This document shows positions 20,739 through 30,999 of a DNA stretch of 47,384 nucleotides, piece after piece (the first letter of the stretch is position 1; each line of letters starts with the position of its first letter). The DNA is from an uncultured Mycoplasmatota bacterium (GTDB taxonomy: Bacteria; Bacillota_I; Bacilli_A; RF39; UBA660). The stretch spans positions 1 through 47,384 of the forward strand of contig CAMYYH010000004.1 in the NCBI GenBank assembly GCA_947303405.1, given 5' to 3'. Both the position numbers and the translations under genes were made by a program. The notes under the pieces are model-generated. The model was not told the DNA's origin. It did not search any database and worked only from the letters and a program-made list of their open reading frames with translations.

Positions 20739-21828
20739 TATTAACCTCCCTTATAGTACCGTTAAACACTTCGAACAGGTCACTTTTATCAACAAACTGT
20801 TTATTAATTCTATCTATATCAGTTGTCGTAATAAAAGTCTGAGTCTCATCATTAATAAGATCTAAAATATTATTAATTTTAGTCTTATCTAACTCACTAA
20901 ATAAGTCGTCTAATATTAATATAGGATAACTGCCTATTTGTTCCTTAAAGATACTTAAAATAGCAAATTTATAGGCTATTATAGCATTCTTTTGTTGTCC
21001 CTCAGAACCATAATCTCTAATACTATATTTTCCTATTTTAAATATTAAGTCATCATGATGAACTCCAATAGTAGTCTTTCCTAACATAATATCTCTTTCT
21101 TTAACTATTTCATACTTATTAATAATATCTTCTCTACTTAAACCATTAAAGTCACTCTTATAAACAACATTTAAATCATCAATCCCACATATCTTAAAGT
21201 ATAAATCCCTAACTTTACTACTAACTACTTGTAGAAAATCCCTTCTTAATTCATATATCTTAATCCCATAATCAATCAATTTATTAGTTAAGATATCCAA
21301 ATAATCTTTAGACTTATTACTATTAAAATACATTGATTTTAAATACATATTCCTTTGTTTTAAGACCTTATTATAGCTATTTAAAGTCCGTAAGTAAGAA
21401 TTATTAACCTGTGAAATGTCTAAATTCAAATTTTTTCGTCTAGTATTAGGAGTATCTTTAATAATCTGTAAGTCATCAGGATTAAACAACACGATGTTTA
21501 TTTTAGAAATATAATCACTTAATTTATCTATCTTATTACTATTAACCGTAACCTTTTTACCATTATCTTTAATAATAATCTTGTAGGTATCTATATACTT
21601 ATTTTCAACCTTACCTTCAACACTAGCAAAGTCTTTATTGTTCATAACTAATACTTTATCAACAGATCCCCTAAAAGACTTTGTTAATGCCAAAACATAA
21701 ATACTTTCAATTAGATTAGTCTTACCCTCTCCATTATTACCATAAATAATGTTAAAATTCTTATTAAAATCAAGTACTATTTTTTCATATGTTCTAAAAT
21801 TAATTAATTTCAAATGATGTATCTTCAT
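20719..21828 (-). CDS. recF: DNA replication/repair protein RecF
   Basis: [44 protein letters not shown]. Confidence 0.96.
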   Translation of the reverse strand: MKIHHLKLINFRTYEKIVLDFNKNFNIIYGNNGEGKTNLIESIYVLALTKSFRGSVDKVLVMNNKDFASVEGKVENKYIDTYKIIIKDNGKKVTVNSNKIDKLSDYISKINIVLFNPDDLQIIKDTPNTRRKNLNLDISQVNNSYLRTLNSYNKVLKQRNMYLKSMYFNSNKSKDYLDILTNKLIDYGIKIYELRRDFLQVVSSKVRDLYFKICGIDDLNVVYKSDFNGLSREDIINKYEIVKERDIMLGKTTIGVHHDDLIFKIGKYSIRDYGSEGQQKNAIIAYKFAILSIFKEQIGSYPILILDDLFSELDKTKINNILDLINDETQTFITTTDIDRINKQFVDKSDLFEVFNGTIREVNSDERGI

Positions 21829-21905
21829 AAATTACCTCTTTTTTAACCCCATATTTTAAAAAAAAGTATATTGCAGTACTCCCATACCTACTTACAATTA
21901 TAACA

Positions 21906-21934
21906 CAAAAAAGCTACTTATAGTAGCTTTTTTA
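21906..21934 (-). terminator. Intrinsic terminator downstream of the comK-like gene
   Basis: aaaaaagctacttatagtagctttttta hairpin. Confidence 0.7.
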
Positions 21935-21945
21935 CCATTATTCCT

Positions 21946-22404
21946 CTATTTTTCTTTGTTTTTTCTAACATCTAATGTATCTTTTAACCTGGAACATCTA
22001 TATAATTGATTATCTATTATAGCTGTAGACGCATTTATCACTATTTTCTTACCATTTTTAAACTCAATTATAGTCTTATCTTTAAACTTATCTGGCCTAT
22101 AAACATGTTTATAAGAAACCCAACTACATTTGTCATTTTTAGGTGATAAAGTAGGAAAGAAAATAATATCTCTAGACTCTTCAACTATAATAGGTACTTT
22201 ATGTGTATAACCAACTAATTTTAAAGTACCATTCTGCCTTACTTCAAAGGAACTACCAAAGTATTCACAACTCTCTTCCATTATTCTTAATGGCGTTTCA
22301 TTGACTACAAAAGAATCATCAGTTTCATAAACAATAGTTTTATCATCATCCTTTGGTACTAAAGCAATAGTATCCCTATTAATTTCGTATGATTCCATTA
22401 CCAA
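21946..22404 (-). CDS. ComK-family competence transcription factor homologue
   Basis: SYEINRDTIALVP, PLRIMEESCEYFGSSFEVRQNGT, THKVPIIVEESRDIIFFPTLSPKNDKCSWVSYKHV resemble B. subtilis ComK. Confidence 0.8.
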   Translation of the reverse strand: MVMESYEINRDTIALVPKDDDKTIVYETDDSFVVNETPLRIMEESCEYFGSSFEVRQNGTLKLVGYTHKVPIIVEESRDIIFFPTLSPKNDKCSWVSYKHVYRPDKFKDKTIIEFKNGKKIVINASTAIIDNQLYRCSRLKDTLDVRKNKEK

Positions 22405-22537
22405 AACCTCCCCTCTTTAAAATTTATCCCCTTATATCACTTCAAATTGTTCCTTTTTGTCGATATTTATTGAATTGTTAATAAATTATGAATAATTTGT
22501 ATAAAAAGAAACATAATTAAAAGATTTGACTATATTT

Positions 22538-22572
22538 TAAATTACAAAAAAACACCCATGTAAACATAGGTG
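22538..22572 (-). terminator. Terminator of the unknown operon
   Basis: acacccatgtaaacataggtgt hairpin preceded by A7. Confidence 0.55.
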
Positions 22573-22593
22573 TATGATTCAAAACTATCAAGA

Positions 22594-24024
22594 CTATAAA
22601 CTAGCCCCCGTACCAAAACTAGATGGAAATTCATATTCTACATCTTCAGTTAAGATAGACTTAGAAGGTAAAAGTCCCAATTCAGATACTTTATCAGCAT
22701 ATATTTTAGCTTGTTCCCCTGTTAATCGAACTTTATCTTCACCAGAATTTTTTAACTCTTCCGATTCATTAATTAAAAATCTATCTAACTCACTTATTAA
22801 AACTTTACCAAAAGAAGATGTTATAACCTCATAAAACTGTTCTTTAGTTTTTAGTAAACCTTGATATTTCTCATATATATCAGAAGGAACGTTAACCTCT
22901 ATACCTTGGTACAAATCAATATTCATACCTAGTCTTCGCAACAAATCAAGTATTTCTTCATCATGATATTCTATAGCTCTAATAATTATTATTAAAGCCT
23001 CAGTAATAATTATACTTTTTTCACTTTCATCATATAACTTCTTTATATCTCTTAAAATATCAAGCTTTTTGTCACTAAGCCATTTTTTTTCTAAATTAAA
23101 ATATATTGTTTCATATATACTTCTACCTAAATGAGCAGATTGCAAAATTTGATTAATTGACTCTGTTGAAAGTGTTCGACTTAAATTAGAATAATAATCT
23201 ATTAAAGATTTTAATATAATATCACTTAAAGCACAAATCAAATATGGACTACTTTTTATTTTTCTTAAAGTTTCCTCTTTATCTATCATCTCTACAGATT
23301 TACCAGCTGCTTTCTTGTCGCTACTAGGCACATACTCATATAAAATTGTTTGGGTTTTAAGATCATCAGTCCAATCAGTCTTTTCAATATAGCCTTCCCT
23401 AACACTATCTACTCCTGTAAAATATGTTTTTTGCCAAATAATATTTTTTTATTCATAAATTTCTGCAGGCACAACTAATCCACTTATAAATTCACTAAAA
23501 ACTTTTTTATCGGCTATTTCATTTTCTATTTTTCTACCACAAACAATTTCTGATAATGATAATTGTGTAGGATAAGAAATAGATTTCCTATCACTAGTCG
23601 AATACGTTTTACCTCTAATAGTACATTTAAGAGTAGTACCATTACCGTGTTTTTTATCTACGGTCATACTTAATATACAAATTAATTGTCTTTCTCCTTT
23701 TTTAGCTTCTCTTATAATATTAATATCTAAACAACCATCCTCAGAAGGAATTTGACACTTTGATGATTTTACCATATCATCACTCGAAGCCCTAAAACTA
23801 GTAAATACCTTTATTTTTTCTCCATTCAAAGCATATTCCAAAGGCTTTATGACATAATCCGTTCCACCACCTAAATACAGCATATCCCCAGCCCAAAATC
23901 GTAGGTCATAAGTTATATACCCCCTGCTTTTTAAATCATTAAGATATTTATCCACAACGATTCTCACTATACCTTCTATTTGAGAATCAGAATATGGAAT
24001 AAGTCTAATTCTATCATAAATCAT
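22594..24024 (-). pseudogene. Unknown protein (~475 codons) interrupted by one in-frame TAA at 23449-23451; track ORFs 23449-24084 and 22594-23331 are in the same frame
   Basis: ...SGLVVPAEIYE*KNIIWQKTYFTGVDSVREGYIEKTDWTDDLKTQTILYEYVPSSDKKAAGK...: 39 open coding-like codons between the TAA and the GTG used by the ORF track. Confidence 0.65.
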
Positions 24025-24323
24025 TTGTATTCTATCCCTTCTACAGTAAATATCTTTTCTAATTTTCTCAAAGCATACACACAACTATTCTTTATTGGTT
24101 CATCAAATTTTCCAAAAATATGTAATTAATCCGCTTCTTTTATGCTTCCATTAACTTTATCACAACATGCATCAACTATTAGATTGATTAAATCATTCTC
24201 TTTCAAAGAATAGGTATGAGTCATTCTACTTAAAAGACATCCATCTTCCCCTATTTTTTCAACATCTTCAATTAATTGTTCTATTTTTTACATATAACCT
24301 TCATTTATTACCTCTTCTCTCAT
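24021..24323 (-). pseudogene. Unknown ~100-codon ORF with two in-frame TAA codons (24288-24290, 24126-24128)
   Basis: MREEVINEGYM*KIEQLIEDVEKIGEDGCLLSRMTHTYSLKENDLINLIVDACCDKVNGSIKEAD*LHIFGKFDEPIKNSCVYALRKLEKIFTVEGIEYK*, final TGA adjacent to the next gene's start (ATGA overlap). Confidence 0.5.
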
Positions 24324-24423
24324 TTTTTGTGTTCATTTCAATTATTATTAAACCATATAATTAACATATATTAAACCCAAACAATAAAACTTGTCATTAC
24401 TTCACAACTATATTTTATGAAGT

Positions 24424-24460
24424 TTAAAAGGAACAACTGTTTATAAGTTGTTTTTATCAA
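24424..24460 (-). terminator. Terminator downstream of dnaN
   Basis: aacaactgtttataagttgttttt hairpin. Confidence 0.55.
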
Positions 24461-24463
24461 CAA

Positions 24464-25582
24464 TTAATATGTTTTTATAGGTAATATTAACTGTATTAAA
24501 GACTCATCAGTAACAGATTTTATTATTATAGGTTTTATTTCTCCATTTAATAATATTAATATATCTTCATCTTTAATAGTCTTTAAAGCATCTAACATAT
24601 ATTTTGCACTAAATGATATATCTATATTAGCATCATTACTAGTTTCAATAGAAAGTTTTTCTTCAACTTTACCTATTTCTGATGCATAAGAATTAATAAT
24701 CATTTCACTATCTTTAATCTTCATCTTAACTATATTCTTATCTTTCCCTTGTGTAAGTAATGCTGCTCTATCTATAGCACTAAAGAAATCAGATAACTTA
24801 GTATTTACAATTATAGAAAAATCAGTAGGAATTAAATTGGAAGTATTAGGATATGTACCAGATAATAGATTACTTTGAAATATTAGATTTTTATATTTAA
24901 ATAAAACCTTATTACTAAATACATGCATTTCCACATTTTCATCATCTACAATAATCTTATCTAACTCTATAATATTCTTACCAGGAATAACTATATTTAT
25001 ATCCTGATCACTAGGTACATCTAAAGAGATAGTCTTTTTAGCTAATCTATATGAATCTGTAGCGATACATTCAAATATATCTCCTACTATTTTAAAGTTT
25101 AATCCAGTTAACAAAGGTCTTAACTCCTGAGTAGATATAGCAAATGAAGTTTGATTAATAATACTTTTAAATATATCTCCTTTAATAATGATAGGAGTAT
25201 CACTCTCTTCTAATTTCATACTAGGATACTCTTTAGGATCTAAACAATTCAAATCATATTTACTATTATCAGAAGATATTCTTATTTTTAAACCATCCAT
25301 TAATTCAAAATTAACTATATTTGAAGGTAACTTTCTAATTATATCCAATATAAACTTACTTTGAATAATAATTGATCCTTTCACATCTACACTATTAATA
25401 TCAGCAGTAGGAATAAAACTTCTTATTGTTAATTCCGAATCACTAGCTGTTAAATATAATCCTTCATCATTCAGTTCTAATTTAATACCATTTAATATAG
25501 GTATAATATTCTTAGAAGAAATAGCTTTTACTACATTAGCTAAATTTTCTACTATAAGATTTTTTTCAATTGTAAATTTCAT
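24464..25582 (-). CDS. dnaN: DNA polymerase III beta sliding clamp
   Basis: MKFTIEKNLIVENLANVVKAISSKNIIPILNGIKLE; LTGLNF; ends LILPIKTY; start moved to internal ATG. Confidence 0.95.
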   Translation of the reverse strand: MKFTIEKNLIVENLANVVKAISSKNIIPILNGIKLELNDEGLYLTASDSELTIRSFIPTADINSVDVKGSIIIQSKFILDIIRKLPSNIVNFELMDGLKIRISSDNSKYDLNCLDPKEYPSMKLEESDTPIIIKGDIFKSIINQTSFAISTQELRPLLTGLNFKIVGDIFECIATDSYRLAKKTISLDVPSDQDINIVIPGKNIIELDKIIVDDENVEMHVFSNKVLFKYKNLIFQSNLLSGTYPNTSNLIPTDFSIIVNTKLSDFFSAIDRAALLTQGKDKNIVKMKIKDSEMIINSYASEIGKVEEKLSIETSNDANIDISFSAKYMLDALKTIKDEDILILLNGEIKPIIIKSVTDESLIQLILPIKTY

Positions 25583-25731
25583 TTTATCTCCTCTTTCTTT
25601 TATATATAATATTATTATTACTATTATAAGGTGAATAATGTGTATAACTCTAACAATATCCACAATCACAAGACTTCACGTATTATTATTATATGTTTAT
25701 AAGTTGTGGATTATTAACAAGTTATTCACCT
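25583..25731. other. oriC: oriC sub-region between dnaA and dnaN with DnaA boxes and putative AT-rich unwinding element
   Basis: Box TTATACACA (25639-25647, minus) abutting TTATTCACC (25630-25638), plus near-consensus boxes at 25656, 25694, 25705, 25722; adjacent TTATAATAGTAATAATAATATTATATATAA. Confidence 0.75.
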
Positions 25732-27106
25732 ATAACTTAGATTTTATTTCATTAATTGTATCTTTTAATTCTGGATTTATTTTTATATCTTCTTCAATTT
25801 TATCACAAGCATGTATTACAGTGGAATGATCTCTTCCCCCAAACTCCATACCTATTCTTGGGAAAGACTCATCAGTAAGCATTCTACATAAATACATAGC
25901 AACCATCCTTGGATAAGCTATATTTGCACTCCTTCTCTTACCTTTTAATACCTCTACGGTTATCTTATAATAATCAGCTACAACTTTTTGAATAATAGAT
26001 ATATCACTCTTACTATAAGGATCTCGAGTAATATAATCTCTTAATGCTTCATTTGCAAACTTTAAATCAATCTTATCAGGCACACACATCGCTGTATAAG
26101 CAACTAATCTATTAATAGCACCCTCTAAACTTCTTACATCAGTATCAAAATTATTAGCTATAAATTCTACACCTTCATCAGTCATTTTGTCATTAATGGA
26201 TAGATTTTGTATCTTCTTCCTTACTATTCGACATCTTAGTTCAAAATCAGGTGGATATATATCAACTGGTAATCCCCAAGCAAATCGACTTCTTAATCTT
26301 TCTTCCAATAGTTTTAAATCTTCTGGAGATCTATCAGAACTTATAATGATTTGCTTATTTTTTCCATGCAATTCATTAAATATATGAAAGAATTCATCTT
26401 GAGTCTTCTCCGCTCCAACCAGGAACTGAATATCATCTATAATTAAGACATCAATATTTCTATATTTATTTTTAAAGTTATTACTAACATCAACTTTATT
26501 ATTATTACTAACTAAATTAAAATAATCTTTTCTAAAGTCATCACTAGTAGTATATAAAACCCTTAGTTTGGGATTATTCTCCAAAATATAATTACCTATC
26601 GCATGCATTAAATGAGTTTTTCCTAACCCACTCTTACCATAAATAAATAATGGATTATATTGTAAACCAGGATTCTTCGCTACAGCTAAAGAGGCAGTAT
26701 TTGCAAACTTATTAGTATCCCCTACTACGAAATTATCAAATTTTAAATTAGGATTCAAATTAGATTCAAAAAACATTAGGCTGTTAATATCATCAAAGTT
26801 TTCCACAATCGCATCTTCGAGTCTATTCGCAGAAGAACTAGTAGTTTTAACCTCATCTTCTAATATACAATCGATTTCTCTATTAACACCAGTAACCTTA
26901 GCAAAAGCATCACTTATTATTCCATAATAATTAGATAATAGCATCTTTTTATGTAATGGCATTGGTACTAATAAAGTTATTTTATCATCAGTAATCTCGT
27001 ACAAACTTGTTTTTCCAAACCATAAATTAAAAGTTACTTCCTGAAAACTATTATGCATAATCTCTAAGAAATCAGCCCATACTTCATCATTACTCAACAC
27101 CATCAC
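25730..27106 (-). CDS. dnaA: Chromosomal replication initiator DnaA
   Basis: NPLFIYGKSGLGKTHLMHAIGNY, IDDIQFL, C-terminal GGRDHSTVIHACDKIEE. Confidence 0.97.
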   Translation of the reverse strand: MMVLSNDEVWADFLEIMHNSFQEVTFNLWFGKTSLYEITDDKITLLVPMPLHKKMLLSNYYGIISDAFAKVTGVNREIDCILEDEVKTTSSSANRLEDAIVENFDDINSLMFFESNLNPNLKFDNFVVGDTNKFANTASLAVAKNPGLQYNPLFIYGKSGLGKTHLMHAIGNYILENNPKLRVLYTTSDDFRKDYFNLVSNNNKVDVSNNFKNKYRNIDVLIIDDIQFLVGAEKTQDEFFHIFNELHGKNKQIIISSDRSPEDLKLLEERLRSRFAWGLPVDIYPPDFELRCRIVRKKIQNLSINDKMTDEGVEFIANNFDTDVRSLEGAINRLVAYTAMCVPDKIDLKFANEALRDYITRDPYSKSDISIIQKVVADYYKITVEVLKGKRRSANIAYPRMVAMYLCRMLTDESFPRIGMEFGGRDHSTVIHACDKIEEDIKINPELKDTINEIKSKL

Positions 27107-27393
27107 CCACCTTCGCCATTTAGTAAAAATATTTTAACTCATCCTGTGGAAAAATTAAAGAACTATTTATTTTTAAAATAATTATAAACAACTTATTCAC
27201 AAATATATCCACAATTAATCCTAGATAATTACTAAGATAAAATAATTTATCAACATAATCAACAAATTTATATAAACATATTAATAAACTTATAAACATA
27301 TCCACAAAAATGTGGATAAACCGATATTCCTTGACTTTTCTTTTGAACTAATATTATAATAAGGAAGCTTTATGAGATGTGGAGGTGTAATAT
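27107..27393. other. oriC: oriC sub-region between dnaA and rpmH with DnaA boxes
   Basis: TTATAAACA (27182), TTATTCACA (27193), ATATCCACA (27205, 27298), TGTGGATAA (27311), further near-matches; divergent gene orientation switches here. Confidence 0.8.
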
Positions 27394-27519
27394 ATGAAAA
27401 GAACTTATCAACCAAATAATAGAAAAAGAGCTAAAAAACATGGTTTTTTTGCTAGAAAAGAATCAAACGTTTTAAATACAAGAAGACAAAAAGGACGTAA
27501 GAAAATCGTAGTTAAATAA
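27394..27519 (+). CDS. rpmH: 50S ribosomal protein L34
   Basis: [43 protein letters not shown] ggaggtg; below the ORF-track length cutoff. Confidence 0.95.
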   Translation: MKRTYQPNNRKRAKKHGFFARKESNVLNTRRQKGRKKIVVK

Positions 27520-27544
27520 ACCACTCATTAAGTGGTTTTTTATG
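27519..27544 (+). terminator. Intrinsic terminator/attenuator between rpmH and rnpA
   Basis: aaaccactcattaagtggtttttt hairpin and T-run. Confidence 0.7.
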
Positions 27545-27572
27545 TAAAAAAATAAAAAGGCAGGTTATTTTA

Positions 27573-27899
27573 GTGAGAAGATACGAAATGATCAAAGATC
27601 AAAATATCTTTAACACATTAATAAATAAAGGGAACTACAAAAAAAACAAGTATTTTGTCATTTACAATCTGACTAACGATAGCGATAAAACAAATTACGG
27701 AATTGCTATAAGTAAAAAATATGGTAATGCTGTAGAAAGAAACACTATAAAAAGAAAAGTTAGAGCTCTTATAGATAATAACCGAAATTTATTCCAAAAA
27801 GGTTTTAATTATATTATAATGATTAGAAAGGACTGCAAAAATACGGACTATAGTAAATTAAACGAAGCAATGATTGCAGTTATGAAAGAATTTAGGTGA
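27573..27899 (+). CDS. rnpA: Ribonuclease P protein component
   Basis: GIAISKKYGNAVERNTIKRKVRALI. Confidence 0.93.
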   Translation: MRRYEMIKDQNIFNTLINKGNYKKNKYFVIYNLTNDSDKTNYGIAISKKYGNAVERNTIKRKVRALIDNNRNLFQKGFNYIIMIRKDCKNTDYSKLNEAMIAVMKEFR

Positions 27900-27902
27900 A
27901 AC

Positions 27903-28844
27903 ATGAAAAAGAGAAACAAAATAATAGTATTGTTAATAGTTCTATTGTTATTAACAGGATGTTCAAAAACATTAAAAGTTAAAGATGAAATAATAAAATA
28001 TGAAAAAACTGGGCAAACACTAACATCGAATATATTATGTCAACCAGAAGAAAAAGAATTATTGGAGTTATATACTAAATATGATAAACATCTTCAAGTA
28101 AAAATGAAGAATTTACCAACTTGTAAAAAATTCACACCAAGTAAAATAAAGTATAAAAGCCTCTGGGAATCACTATTCGTTAAACCATTAGGATACATAA
28201 TATTACGGTTTGGCTACTTAATTAATAATATGGCAATTTCTGTTATGGTAATTGGCTTACTAATAAGAGTTATCTTATTACCAATTCAAATAAAAAGTAT
28301 TAAACAATCTGAAGCAATGAAGAAGGCTCAACCAGAATTAATGAAGATTGAAAAAAAATATGCTAATAGAGATGACAATGAAGCATTAATGGCTAAGAGT
28401 CAGGAAACTATGATGGTTTATAAAAAATATGGAATGAATCCAGTATCTGGATGTTTGCTAGCATTCATCCAACTACCAGTGTTCTTTTCTTTCTTAGAAG
28501 CAATCAATAGAATACCAGCAATATTTGAAGGAAGCTTCCTAGGAATGAATTTAGGGATGACTCCATCAACAGGAATAGCTCAACAAAAGTATATATATAT
28601 ATTATTAGTTATCTTAATAATAGTAACTACATATATATCTTTTAAGAAATCAATGACTGGTCAAACTAACCAACCACCAGAGATGCAACAACAAATGAAG
28701 ATGATGTTTATATTCATGATAATAATGATCTCATTCGCATCATTAAGCTTACCAACAGCGATTGCCCTATATTGGATAGTAACTAATGGATTTGCCGTTG
28801 TTCAAAATATTATTATTCAAAAAGTAGTAGGAAAGAAGGATTAA
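27903..28844 (+). CDS. yidC: Membrane protein insertase YidC/SpoIIIJ
   Basis: Lipobox LLTGC, KPLGYIILRFGYLI, QLPVFFSFLEAI, ALYWIVTNGF. Confidence 0.95.
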   Translation: MKKRNKIIVLLIVLLLLTGCSKTLKVKDEIIKYEKTGQTLTSNILCQPEEKELLELYTKYDKHLQVKMKNLPTCKKFTPSKIKYKSLWESLFVKPLGYIILRFGYLINNMAISVMVIGLLIRVILLPIQIKSIKQSEAMKKAQPELMKIEKKYANRDDNEALMAKSQETMMVYKKYGMNPVSGCLLAFIQLPVFFSFLEAINRIPAIFEGSFLGMNLGMTPSTGIAQQKYIYILLVILIIVTTYISFKKSMTGQTNQPPEMQQQMKMMFIFMIIMISFASLSLPTAIALYWIVTNGFAVVQNIIIQKVVGKKD

Positions 28845-28845
28845 T

Positions 28846-29487
28846 ATGAGTTTAAAAACAACCGAATACGAAGCTAAAACAAAAGAAGAAGCACTAACGA
28901 AAGCCTTAGAAGAACTAAATCTAACAGAGAAAGATATTATTTATAAATCTGAAGACAAAAAAGGAAAGCTATTTAAAGCAGCTTCTAGCATCGTAACAGT
29001 AGCAACTATTCAAGATATAGCTGATTACTTAAAAGAAGAATTAAAAGAATTAGTACAAAACATGGGTATTGAAGTAAATATTGAAGTAAGTATTAGAGAT
29101 GAACAAATTAACTTAAAGATGTATTCAGACATGAATAACATACTAATAGGAAAGAATGGCCAAACTCTAGTAGCTATCACTAATATCCTAAAACAAACAA
29201 TATTTAATGAAATGGGAAGATATCCATATATATTATTAGATGTTGAAAACTATAAAGAAAAGAAAATATCAAATATAGAAAGAACAGCCAAAAGAGTAGC
29301 TAGAGAAGTATCTAAGACAAAAGTAGACGCAACTCTAGAAAACATGAACTCATATGAAAGAAGAATAATTCATAATGTACTTTCAAACTATAAACATGTA
29401 GTAACAGTAAGTGAAGGGGAAGAACCTAATAGACACGTTGTTATTAAATATGTTGAAAGCAAAGAAGAAACAAACGAAGAAGAATAA
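28846..29487 (+). CDS. jag: Jag/KhpB RNA-binding protein
   Basis: Jag-N, KH (LIGKNGQTLVAI) and R3H regions; follows yidC. Confidence 0.93.
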   Translation: MSLKTTEYEAKTKEEALTKALEELNLTEKDIIYKSEDKKGKLFKAASSIVTVATIQDIADYLKEELKELVQNMGIEVNIEVSIRDEQINLKMYSDMNNILIGKNGQTLVAITNILKQTIFNEMGRYPYILLDVENYKEKKISNIERTAKRVAREVSKTKVDATLENMNSYERRIIHNVLSNYKHVVTVSEGEEPNRHVVIKYVESKEETNEEE

Positions 29488-29516
29488 AATCCACTTACAA
29501 AGTGGATTTTTTTTAT
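29487..29516 (+). terminator. Terminator downstream of jag
   Basis: aaaatccacttacaaagtggatttttttt. Confidence 0.75.
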
Positions 29517-29528
29517 AATGATTAGATG

Positions 29529-29558
29529 GTAAAATTATTTCCCAGGAAATAATTTTAC
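29529..29558. promoter_or_regulatory. Noc-binding-site-like near-palindrome
   Basis: GTAAAATTATTTCCCAGGAAATAATTTTAC, palindromic except the central A. Confidence 0.7.
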
Positions 29559-29585
29559 ATGTACTAGTCAAAAGCTGAAAAAACA

Positions 29586-29611
29586 AAAATTATTTCCCGG
29601 GAAATAATTTT
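29586..29611. promoter_or_regulatory. Noc-binding-site-like perfect palindrome upstream of mnmE
   Basis: AAAATTATTTCCCGGGAAATAATTTT; occupies the expected -35 region of a TATAAT at 29616-29621. Confidence 0.78.
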
Positions 29612-29643
29612 ATGCTATAATACCACCGAATGGAGATGGATTT

Positions 29644-30999
29644 ATGAACGACACAATATGCGCAATTTCCACGGCTCAAGGCGTTGGTGCAATAGCAATT
29701 ATAAGAGTAAGTGGAATAGATGCAATCAAAATAGTTAACAAAATATTTAAAGGTAAAGACCTTACTAAAGTAAAAAGTCACACAATTAACTATGGTCATA
29801 TAGTTGATAAAAAAAAGACAATAGATGAAGTTCTTATCTCAGTAATGAAATCTCCAAAGACATTTACTAGCGAAGATACAGTAGAAATTAATACTCATGG
29901 GGGAATAGCCCCAACTAATCAAGTACTAGAGTTACTATTAACTAATGGTTGTCGTTTGGCTGAACCTGGTGAATTCACTAAAAGAGCCTTTTTAAACGGA
30001 AGAATAGATCTCCTAGAAGCAGAAGCAGTAATGGATAAAATAAATGCTCAAACAGAAAAACAAAATGAAATGGCTAATAACCAAATAAAGGGGAAAGTAT
30101 CAAAACTTATTGATGATTTACGTGATGATATGGTTCAAATAATATCTAATATAAATGTTAATATAGATTATCCTGAGTACGATGATGTCGATATTATTAC
30201 TAACGATATCCTAGTGCCTAAAATTAAAAAGCTAAAAGAGAAGATTATTAAAATAATTGAAGAGAGTAAGAATGGAGAAATAATTAAGAATGGTATTACT
30301 ACCTGTATAGTAGGGGAACCAAATGTTGGGAAAAGTAGTCTTTTAAATGCGCTTCTCGATGAAAACAAAGCAATCGTTACTGATATAGCAGGAACCACAA
30401 GAGATATAGTAGAAGGTAGGATAATAATAGATGGAATCCCATTAAACATAATAGATACAGCTGGCATAAGAAAAACTAACAATATAATCGAATCAATAGG
30501 GGTAGAAAAGAGTAAAGAAATGCTTAATAAAGCAGATTTAGTACTACTCGTATTAAATAACAATTCTAAATTAACCAAAGATATAAAAGAACTATATAAT
30601 AAGATTAAGAACAAAAATCATATTATTATAGTCAATAAAATAGACTTAGAAAACAAACTAGATCTAAACTATTTCCCTCAAAATCATATTATTAAAATGT
30701 CACTAAAGACTAAACGGGGAATTAATAAACTAAAAGAAAAGATAAAAGAAGAATTCAATCTTGAAAAGATAGAGACAGAAGATCCAACATACTTAAGTAA
30801 CACTCGAAGTATAGCTATTCTTAAGAATTGTTTAAAAAGTATAAAAGATGTTGAAGCAAGTATAAAAAATGATATTCCAATTGATATGTTAGAAATAGAT
30901 ATAACTAATATCTGGCAAGAATTAGGAAAAATTAATGGGAAATACTATGATGAAGAGTTACTAGATGAAATGTTTAGTAGATTTTGCTTAGGAAAGTAA
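29644..30999 (+). CDS. mnmE: tRNA modification GTPase MnmE
   Basis: DTICAISTAQGVGAIAIIRVSG, GEPNVGKSSLLNALL, DTAGIR, C-terminal FCLGK. Confidence 0.97.
   Translation: MNDTICAISTAQGVGAIAIIRVSGIDAIKIVNKIFKGKDLTKVKSHTINYGHIVDKKKTIDEVLISVMKSPKTFTSEDTVEINTHGGIAPTNQVLELLLTNGCRLAEPGEFTKRAFLNGRIDLLEAEAVMDKINAQTEKQNEMANNQIKGKVSKLIDDLRDDMVQIISNINVNIDYPEYDDVDIITNDILVPKIKKLKEKIIKIIEESKNGEIIKNGITTCIVGEPNVGKSSLLNALLDENKAIVTDIAGTTRDIVEGRIIIDGIPLNIIDTAGIRKTNNIIESIGVEKSKEMLNKADLVLLVLNNNSKLTKDIKELYNKIKNKNHIIIVNKIDLENKLDLNYFPQNHIIKMSLKTKRGINKLKEKIKEEFNLEKIETEDPTYLSNTRSIAILKNCLKSIKDVEASIKNDIPIDMLEIDITNIWQELGKINGKYYDEELLDEMFSRFCLGK

Noticed and set aside
22594-24323. Prophage or toxin-antitoxin/defence module
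   Set aside because: No integrase, structural, nuclease, toxin or antitoxin motif recognised; left as an unknown interrupted gene pair.
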